From assembly GCA_033675545.1 (NCBI GenBank), contig JAWDGP010005302.1, forward strand, positions 437,501 through 501,500: a DNA stretch of 64,000 nucleotides. The letters are read 5' to 3'. The notes beneath the pieces are model-generated. The model was not told the DNA's origin, did no database searches, and saw nothing but the letters and a program-made list of their open reading frames with translations. Numbering within the stretch: the stretch's first letter is position 1; the number at the start of each line of letters is the position of its first letter. Source of the DNA: Elysia crispata. Taxonomy: Eukaryota; Mollusca; Gastropoda; Plakobranchidae. Positions 1 through 64,000 of this stretch are shown here, in pieces. The position numbers and the translations under genes were made by a program.

Positions 1-1655
1 GATAACTACAATAATACCTGAAATTTTTAACAAATGAAATTTTATTTAACTAATCACCAAGAATACAAGAGACAGCAGAATTTACTTTACATGAATTCCT
101 GGTCAAAGAATTAGAACATATATATATGCTTTGTCAAGTTAACTGGCAAAGCAAGTCAGATCATGTACTTGGGTCTCGGCAAAAATAATATCCATGAAAA
201 AATTCCTTGATGAATACTGCCTAGATGAACATTAACCTTAGCATTAACATTTTGTTTGAAAAATACACCTAATACTATAGTAATATAGTCCATTTCATTA
301 AAAGAAATATGACTACTTGGTTGAATACCACTTGTAAACTATGGGGGATTGTGACTTTTTAAATATAGTTTCACTGAATTTGTTTTTAACTCATCTGAAA
401 AAAAATGAGCTAGCAAATTTGGAAATTTGACTTCATTTTGCAAATAAAAATGCCTGGGCAATTGCTCTCACTGTTTTCAGTGTGGTTTCATTATATATTT
501 TTCAAACTAAGTATTAAATAATTTCTTTTAAAAGACCACATGGAGGGGTAAGCCTCTATTTTTTATGCAGTACATTCCTTAGCATGAAAAAGTCTGTAAG
601 GGTTTCTAAAGATACTTACTTTTTGACCTGGCAATCATCAGCGTAACAGTTGCCATTCAACAATTAGAAATAAATTTTATCACTCTGTGGCATCTTATTC
701 TCAGAACTTTTATCCAGGACTCACTTTGAACAAATTTATGCATAGAATTAGAAAAGTTCTCTCAAAGTCAACTATTTTTGTCTTAAAATTTGTTTTATCT
801 AATTGCTTTTGAAAATGTTCAAAAAACTCCCATTCATTTAACTTGAATTATGACAACTTAATATTTTAGTTGCTACTTAACCCATAGTCATCTGCCTAGA
901 ATTGCTAAGCTCTGCTAAATTTATTTAAATCATTGTTATTAGTTGGCCATTTCATCCTTTCATGTAGCAAATTTAAAGAATTTCATCATTCTAATGAACA
1001 GTTTGCTTAAAATCTGAATTAAAATGCCCTTTAACCCATTGGATTAATTATCTACAAAATGAAATAGATTGCATTTTTCCAATAATGTAACTTGAGTGGT
1101 TTGTTATTACATAGAGGTCTAAGCATATAGTTTGTATTTCACCCAAAAGAACCCTCTAAGGATTTTCAATGCTCAATTTCAAAAAGGATGAGTCTATTGA
1201 TGTCTTTTACTGTTGAATACCCACAATTTTCAGATAAAGTGACAAAAATCACTTATACTTGAAGCAGAACTTGATAATCAAATTTCTGTAATCTGAATCA
1301 TCTTTGTTGGATTTAGACAGCTTTTTCACATAGTGCACACACAAAACTTTAGGCATGGTGTCCAATCTAAATTGAGAGTACAAAGATTCAATGTGTAACA
1401 TTGCACATTTGATATATTTACACTGAAAACGAACAATTAAAGAAACTGTGCATGAAGGGGACCCATGTAGGATGCAGGCGAAATGGATAAACCTGGGCAT
1501 CATCCACATGGCTAATGAACATAGAAAAGCTTAATCTCAACTTTTGAAACAACTCATACAGCTTAGATGACTATTTTATATTGTTTCACATTTTTTAAAC
1601 ATTTTCTGCTACCCCTGCATCTTAATAAGTTAATTGATCAATTTTGATCTTTCAG
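1..1655 (+). other. Upstream region and probable 5'-UTR intron of RECQL4
   Basis: This AT-rich, non-repetitive DNA has no open frame with recognisable protein similarity on either strand. Its right end reads as a splice acceptor: a short pyrimidine run followed by 'tttcag' ending at 1655, seven bases before the first ATG. The start codon therefore probably lies in a second transcribed exon, with an untranslated first exon and the promoter further left, possibly outside the window. I could not identify a TATA box, initiator or untranslated exon with any confidence. Confidence 0.5.
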
Positions 1656-1662
1656 GTCCAGT

Positions 1663-56651
<54,989 letters not shown>

Positions 56652-57925
56652 GTGAGTACTCGATCACAGCATATCCACGGATGCCTTGTTTAAAACATAG
56701 GGCTATATATTGTGGCATTAAGATAACATGTTTACATTTATCTGAAATTCTTGATTACACGTTTTAAAATGTAAGCAAATGCTTAAGCTTAAGAAATCTC
56801 CACAACAAGCTTGAGGGTCCTGATAACACAGTATCACCCACACTCGTTGCAAGATAAAGCATGCAATGCTACACTTTACATGTCTGTGGCAAAAGAAAAA
56901 AAAAAGAAAGCGCTTTGTAATTTTAGGGAAAAAAATTAAGTAAGGAATTAATTGGCTAACTGTTTTGTATTTAATTGTTTGAACTTTACTGGTTAAGAAT
57001 TGCTGTAACACTGCCAGAGATTTTTTTTCCTAAGTAAATACGCTTCTTTAAGCGAGCCACAAACACTAAATTGTTTTAAGGCATAAACTGAATCTAAAAC
57101 TTAATACAAAAAAGAATAAATAAATGAATAATAAATAAACACATGAATCTCTAAAAACGATTCCTTAATACTTTATTAAAGCCAGGCTAACACGAAAATT
57201 AAACTAACAATTCTGCTCAAAACAACCACCACGAAATTCCTGCACAATGTTGAAATTGAGCAAGATATAATAAAGAACGCCTCAACTTGTCAAAGCAGCT
57301 GGAGGAACTCTTTACCTCACAGTGGCCATACATGCTCTGTTAAACTGGTGATTTTTTTTTTTTTTTTTTTTTTTGTCTTTTGCAAGCATCATAAATTGGA
57401 CAGCTTTTCCATTCGAAATCGAGCAAAAAATAATTCAAAAGAGATTTTTTTGGTCTTTCCATCATCATTAGAAATAAGTTGCAGACGATTTTTACGGTTT
57501 TATTTCTTAAAATAAAAGACTACATTACAATGACAGCCATCGGGGTTTATTCGAGCCACATAAGCATGTATGATACTCTTTTAAATGTATTAATGTCAAT
57601 GTTTTACAAAATCTGCTTTCCGGTATCTCTAAATCATAGGATAAACTTGATGTGTATAACAAATATTTTTGGGCTCAGGTTCATAGTTATATTAAATGTC
57701 AGATTTTTGAGAGATGTCATTTGTTATGCAAAGACCTACTGGTAGCTTTGAATTATAAACTATATTCCATGTCGATATGTCACAAAGAGAATAGAGAGGA
57801 GACGGACAGGAAGAGGAAGGAGACAGACATGTGGGCGAGGGAAGTAAGCGATAACATCTACAGGAAAGCAAATAAGGATGGTTTGTAAGGAAATAGCTAA
57901 AAAAAATAAACTAGGCTTGAAAACG

Positions 57926-58077
57926 AAAAAAAAAAAAAAAAAAAACCCGCAACCTACAAATAAGCAATTATTGAATGAGAGGGACAACCCCGGAACTGAT
58001 GACCCATCGTCTCTCTGCCTATAAAGACTGCAAGAGGACACATGGTGAGCTTCTCCAGAAAGGTTAAGAAAAACTCG

Positions 58078-58106
<29 letters not shown>
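57926..58106. repeat. Segment bounded by two poly-A runs
   Basis: About 132 bases of non-repetitive sequence lie between a 20-A and a 29-A run. The arrangement could be a short retroposed sequence with its tail at 58078-58106, but I see no A/B boxes, no source gene and no target-site duplication, so the nature is unknown. Confidence 0.4.
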
Positions 58107-58108
<2 letters not shown>

Positions 58109-58865
58109 TCGAGCCGCGGCTAGCTTCTGGCCAGGTCAGAATCCCTCAGTGATACGGAGCCTGCATAGTACAAACCAACTAGGGACACAAATCAAAGTGT
58201 ATCTGACAATATTCAGACCTGTTTGGTGAATGCAATCACTGAGCCTGCTCACCCTCTACTACATGTATTGAAAATAAAAAAGTAGGGTGAAAAAAGTTAC
58301 AAAATAACAACAACCAGTGCTTATATATAGAATATAAACAGCAAAGAGCTTCGAGCTAGGTGATTCATTATTTATTTGTATAATTCCTAAATTTTTAATG
58401 CATTTAAAGCCAAAGCTTTGTACTGGTCATCGTTCAGTTAAGTAATTAATTGAATAAGAAATAAAAACTGGTCATTACTAAAAAGCTAGAGGAATTTCGA
58501 GGATAATAGTTTAAATCGTTTGTCAACGAAACGAAATGCTTATTAACTAAATCATATTTCAAACTGTGCACAAGGTTTAAAAATTTGTTATGGTTTTAAT
58601 AATGTTAGAAGTAGTGAACAAAAAAAAAAGAAAAAACGGCAAAAGTTATAATACCTTCACTTTGAACCAGCAACAAGGTTATCTTAGCCTGATATTTACA
58701 AGCAAGAAAAAGTATCACCCTTTTAGCTTAGACTTAAGAAGATTGGAGACTATGAAAAATAATTTCACTTCCTTTTACTTAAAATAAGGACTTCCCAAAA
58801 GAAAAAAAAAAATAAAATCCAAGGATCCTAGCAACAACAATTTCAAAAAAGCACATTGTGAGGGA

Positions 58866-58867
<2 letters not shown>

Positions 58868-58922
<55 letters not shown>
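58868..58922. repeat. (AT)n microsatellite
   Basis: About 27 AT units. Confidence 0.95.
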
Positions 58923-58924
<2 letters not shown>

Positions 58925-60757
58925 GAAAAGCCTTTTTTAAAATGTCAACTATCGCGACCATTTTTTCCAAATGTAAGAAGAGCCAACAAAACCCGAGATA
59001 CAACACTTATTTCTTAGATACTATTATATAAATCCCGAGTAAGAACAAAAACGCAAAAAACACTAGAATTAGCCAATTTCAGACTGGGGGAAACTCTGAA
59101 ACATTTCCAATAAGACTCCACACCACGATCTGTTAACCGAAGTGGTTTCTGCCATGACATTTTGGGGGTAGATTCCAATTACCTTTTTTCAGTCTTCTTG
59201 TGGGTTCACTAAGTGAGCGCCACTTTTCCTTCCCCAAAAGACAGAGTATAAACTATACTGACGTTTCTTCAACAAAGGAAAGAAAGAAGGAATAGAAAGA
59301 GAAAAGACTTGCAGAACTGGTGCTCAGTTACATTCACAAGTACCTACTGAAAAATCTTAACAAAACAGATGGCTGTTTTGCTGTGATTTGCAAGTTATGA
59401 AACGCATATCGACGTGATTTCTTCACACCATTAGAAGTATTAATACCATATTGAGTAATTATACACTTAGACTCATCGATCCTTTACTATGATGATCAAG
59501 AGATTACAACACGACGGGTATTGACATAAGCCCTTTTTTAGAAGTGTCAGAGAGAATCATAATTGTTTTTCTTTAGAAACAGGACCAACCTATCGTTGTT
59601 TTTTGCGAAAACATTGACATGGATACTTCATGTCTTTGGTTTGGTGTGTTGAAAATATGTACATCTTTTAATACCCTTTCAGCTCAGATATAATTTACCT
59701 AAAGAATGATTACGGTTGAATATTTTTTGTTTTTGAATTAAAAAATCAGATTATATAAGTAATATGTTGTCATGACAATTTTTAAATTTTTCTATCTCGT
59801 CAGTAGCGTTGTAAAGAAAATATCACTTCAATAGGCTTCACATTTATTTAGGTCTGTAAATAATGTCAGTTCGACTTAAACGCTACTGGTATTATCGAGA
59901 AGAAACGGAGGATTATTTTCTTGTAATTTTAAACTTAATTCTTCACCATCGCCTGATTTCATCCCATAAATGTGAAGACTTTTGATGATTTTTCGTATCA
60001 TGTAGATGAAAATTGCTAACGCTTTTGTTTCATTTTGTCACACGGTCCTTAATTGTGTTTGCGTCAAAGCTGTTACGTTGCCTTGGCAACTCTGTAATTT
60101 TCTTTGTCTCATTTTGTTATGTTTGGGTTGATAATCCTCTGGAATTTTCATTTCTTCAAGAGTTCCCCCTAACTTCATAACATGATGTCGGCTTTCTTGT
60201 GTTGATCACATTGTTCAAAATAAACATTAAGCTCTCAGCAAGATCATAACCTAGCTTAACTGGTTTTTTTTGTTTTGTTTGTAAGAGGCATGTGTCGTGC
60301 TGTTGTGATGTTCGACTTCTCACCTTCATGGCTTGAGGATAATTATCTAGGTAGAATAATCAACAACTAACTTAGCTGAAGACTCATTATATCAATTGTG
60401 GACATATGCCCATTTCAGATCACGTGCTCAAAATACTTTCAAAATGGTGGAAGAAATGTCTTCATTAGAAAGAAATGATAATGCTTTATGTGTTTGCAAG
60501 TTAATTTAGCAATAGAAGAATATCTATTTCTAATCTTAACCCTTTCTCCGAATAACCTTTTCTTTTGTACTTTTTTTTTTCGTAGGCGGTGATGGTAACC
60601 ATTTTATGACAATACTGATGATAATAGTGATTGGAATTATGAGAATGATGGTAATGACGATGGTAAAGGGAAAAATCAAATAATCAATTATGGTCATTAT
60701 GGTCTCGCAGCCTTGGATCGTCTTTTCGCCCCGAGCGATTTTGTGAAGGTGGTGATG

Positions 60758-60777
60758 GTAGTAGTAGTAGTAGTAGT

Positions 60778-60809
<32 letters not shown>

Positions 60810-60840
60810 TAGTATTAGTAGTAGTCGTAGTCGTAGTCGT

Positions 60841-60908
<68 letters not shown>

Positions 60909-60933
60909 CAGTAGCAGTAGCAGTAGCAGTAGC

Positions 60934-60998
<65 letters not shown>

Positions 60999-61056
60999 CA
61001 GCAGCAGCAGCAGCAGTAGCAGTAGTTAGTAGTAGTTAGTAGTAGTTAGTAGTAGT

Positions 61057-61110
<54 letters not shown>

Positions 61111-61141
61111 CAGCAGCAGCAGCAGCAGTAGCAGTAGTAAC
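60758..61141. repeat. Cryptic (AGT)n array with AGC, GTC and decamer sub-blocks
   Basis: Blocks: AGT then AGC (to about 60805); a gtagtc hexamer repeated about eight times (about 60821-60867); AGT (to about 60908); cagtag hexamers (60908-60938); AGT (to about 60998); AGC (to about 61013); a gttagtagta decamer repeated about four times (61024-61060); AGT; AGC (to about 61130); then AAC. The poly-Val and poly-Ala frames are artefacts. Confidence 0.95.
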
Positions 61142-64000
61142 AACAACAACGATGATGTTGATGTTTTTAAGCCATCTTGTCAAGATGATGAGTACACAGC
61201 CACAAGAATGAATATGCACTGGAAGAGACATCGGATCATTGGGACGTCTCTTATGATTGTCAAAAATTATGTTCAAGCGCATAGAATTACCCTTTCCGAG
61301 TGTTCGAACAAGCAAAACTGTTTTAGAGTCTCAAAGTTTCAGTATTAATAACTCCACAGCATCATAACAGGAGAATAGTTTGGTGGAGATGACAAATCGC
61401 AATACATTAACAACAGCAACAAGTAAAACGGACAATGCCATTAGCAAAACTGTTTTCATAGACCTGTAGTCGTATATCTTCGCCCCACTTGGAAATCAAT
61501 GGGTCTACCCCCTATCGCCAGTAGAACTAGAATTTATAAAAGACATAACGAAGACGACTATGATCTTTTTTTTAATTCACAACCTTCAAAGACAACTGAT
61601 TGTTTTATACTATAGTTATGAAATTGGAGTAGATTCGTCACCAGTTTTGGTGAAACAAATAAAATGCATGCTATTCTCTTTGACCATCTCCATAGGGTCC
61701 GTAACTACGAACTTTATTTCGCCCATAGTCATTACACTGCATTAGACGTGAGCAGCAAATTGTCCAGTCGTGGCAGATCTATTATTTCGACACGTGTGGT
61801 GCATCCTCGCCTCATAAATTCTGTTTGGCCACGGTAGAAACAGAGAAACTCAAAAAGATAAATACTTGGCTGGGAGCACAAGACATTTGCAAAGAGCGCC
61901 AATTTATTTGTGGGTGTTGTTTAAAAAAAAACACCATGAAGAAAATAACTATGTTTAATTTTAACATTGTCTAGTCTGAAAATGTTACATTCCGGAACCA
62001 GGTTTTCTAGTGTAGGCTGATCTGATTGCGTTACCCTTACCAGTCAGCTATCAGACTTTTCTCTGCATTCCAAGTAATTAGATTCGATAGTAAGATTTAA
62101 TGACGCTTTTGGAAGTTGCGTGTGTGCGTTCCATATTGGCCTGGCTATGCTAGTGGCTCCGCCTCTGCTCTTTAGAACTTTATTGAATGCAAATTGTTTT
62201 TAGTTCGCGACCCGACTGGCTGTAATTACTACAGGTCCACTTCAAGCTGGAGGTTTTCAGAGAAAATGGTAAAATATGAGGTAGAAAAGAAAAGATGAAA
62301 GATATTACAGCCCATGTGATTGTTTCCTCCTTCCTGAAAAATACCTTTGTCACGACATTTCTGATCTCCCTGGAGTGGAAAATCCCTGTATATCAAAGTA
62401 TTAGAGAGAATAATATTGATTACACAACAGTGTAATCTCTGAAAAATAGACCTCACGTTTCTGATGTTTAGAAAGAGATTTTTGCGTCTGAAAATGTTCC
62501 TTTTTAGAGTACTATTTTGCCCTGCTTGCGCAATACGAACTTAATAGATAAAGAATTACCGAAGAAAAAAAAAGCGTTGGTTGGTGTAGAACTTGCTCTT
62601 TGTATTCGAGACAAGAAGTTTTGTCTGTGAATCAATCAAGACTGGTGTTATAACAAGGGATGGTACAATTTGGAGAAAATTGATTCCACAGAACGGAGAG
62701 TATTGTGTATGTCTAGCGGTTTATTGCGCATGCTAAGGAAAGTGAAGATGGTATAAACAAGGATACTATCATAATCTTATCTCAACATATCTTTCATAAA
62801 AGGTTAAAAGTTGACCTCTGTAAAAACGGCTTTAGGATTTCTATATCAATGAAAGTAAATATTCATCTAAGTCTATACTGTCTAATAATAATATATACTT
62901 TATTTGATTTGCTTTGTTGCATCAAGAAACAGACTTAGGTTAGTGCTTTAATTGTGAGATAATACCTTATGCATGTAAATCTGGACTAAAAATATCAAAT
63001 CATAAACGTTGAATCGTGTACAATGAATGTAATAAGCCCTGTCTTAACTGTGGTTTCGGAAGAGAAATGTCGATTTCATGAAGCGTGTGCTTCTCGCGTG
63101 CTACTTAATTGTTCCACCATGTTAGTTATGAAACGTTTCCTTCTAATTACTATACACGTACGTAACTATATTGTATCCGGTGCTCTTGTCAATGAAATTT
63201 GGTTTTTATTCTTTCTTTTTGTGCTACATATTTACAAAATTATATTGTGTTTGATTTATATCTCAAGTATCCCTAATTATTTAGTGGACGTTTTAAAAAT
63301 GTACAAAAAATAAAAAAATAAAAAAACAAAATAAATAAAAATAAGAAAAAAGGTAAAATTAGGGGGGAAATTGCAGAAATCAGACCTTCACTCATAGAGG
63401 CACAAACCCTTAAGAGGCTTCATGGGAATGGAACAGCACAATGGTGTTAATTGAAAAAGGGATAGTTGATTAACCTTGATTCATATTTACATAGTGCAAA
63501 GGCTCCGAAATTCAGAATAATCAGAAAAACTTCCCCCTTAAATGTTGTCTGTTTTTATTTATATAATTTTTTTTTTACAAAGCAACGGACTTTGTGTGTG
63601 AAATTTAGCAGCCACGTTGCTAATAACACTGGGAAATAAGACAAAGAAAAAAGCCGGAATAATCTTAAATACTGAATTTCATACCAGATTCACATCCTGT
63701 AACCAAATCCGGCTGTCATTACTAATCCATAAAGTTCCTGTTAGCAATATTTGATAAACTCTTTTCATTTCTTGTCAATGGCTGTTGTATCTCATTGTTA
63801 TCCTACCAGGGTTCATCAACTGTTTCTGGAGCCAATGGCGGCGAATCCCAATACCGTTGGCTTCTTTCTTGTTTGCTTTTCTTTTCTAATTTTTACTGAA
63901 AGAGGACGAAACCAACAAATCTTTGTATCTCCTCTCTGCGAGATCAGGAGAGATTACTTTCTAAGATTTGATGGCAAATTTTGCTCTGTATGTCTCAGAT

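Larger units (their letters stand above)
56652..64000 (+). other. Intron 15 (at least 7.35 kb, runs off the window)
   Basis: I searched for the rest of the helicase (YHAGM, GMG..D, QE.GRAGRDG) and did not find it. The region holds a 23-T run (57352-57374), A runs at 57926-57945 (20) and 58078-58106 (29), an AT tract (58868-58922) and the AGT/AGC array (60758-61141). Other open frames are short and unrecognised. The interval 58107-60757 and that from 61142 to the right edge show AT-rich unique-looking DNA with no supported gene. Confidence 0.65.

Noticed and set aside
60713-60752. Possible small exon after 'ctcgcag' encoding LDRLFAPSDFVK, in a phase that would fit after exon 15
   Set aside because: The sequence is not what follows motif IV in RECQL4. 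The candidate donor lies in repeat-like DNA, and a phase match has a one in three chance.

Overview
The window is a stretch of animal (metazoan) nuclear DNA. It is AT-rich and full of long introns with GT...AG junctions, and crowded with tri- and dinucleotide microsatellites. A decayed non-LTR retrotransposon, a pogo-like element and a large tandem satellite are also present. The style (frequent 'ctagatctaga' words, large introns, very many simple repeats) suggests a lophotrochozoan, probably a gastropod mollusc. That taxonomic guess is inference only.

One protein-coding gene can be supported: RECQL4, the RecQ-like helicase with an Sld2-like N-terminus. It lies on the plus strand. I could place 15 consecutive coding exons between 1663 and 56651. 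All junctions are GT...AG, and all codon phases agree from exon to exon, giving 2707 coding bases (902 complete codons plus one base). Exons 1-10 (1663-12876) encode the Sld2-like N-terminus, a long low-complexity linker and an intact CCHC zinc knuckle. Exons 11-15 (31334-56651) encode helicase motifs 0, I, Ia, II (DEAH), III and IV. The second RecA lobe, the arginine-finger motif VI and the C-terminus are not in the window, so the gene is cut off by the right edge inside intron 15.

Layout: 1-1655 upstream DNA ending in a probable 5'-UTR splice acceptor. 1.66-12.9 kb holds ten exons with introns of 0.36-3.4 kb, including a 0.95-kb trinucleotide array in intron 2 and a 465-bp pogo-like MITE in intron 7. 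12.9-31.3 kb is the 18.5-kb intron 10, with a roughly 4.0-kb, 38-40-bp satellite and a 74-bp minisatellite. 31.3-42.6 kb holds exons 11-13. 42.6-56.2 kb is the 13.6-kb intron 13, with an 870-bp compound trinucleotide array containing a giant inverted repeat, long GA tracts and a LINE remnant. 56.2-56.7 kb holds exons 14-15. 56.7-64.0 kb is the start of intron 15.

No tRNA, rRNA, CRISPR array or second gene is supported. The most interesting features are the architecture of the gene (intron 10 and a sharp codon-composition change both fall at the Sld2-like/helicase boundary), the satellite with nested duplications and a plausible progenitor beside it, and complementary repeats in introns on either side of the helicase exons. 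I did not find a convincing undescribed biochemical system.
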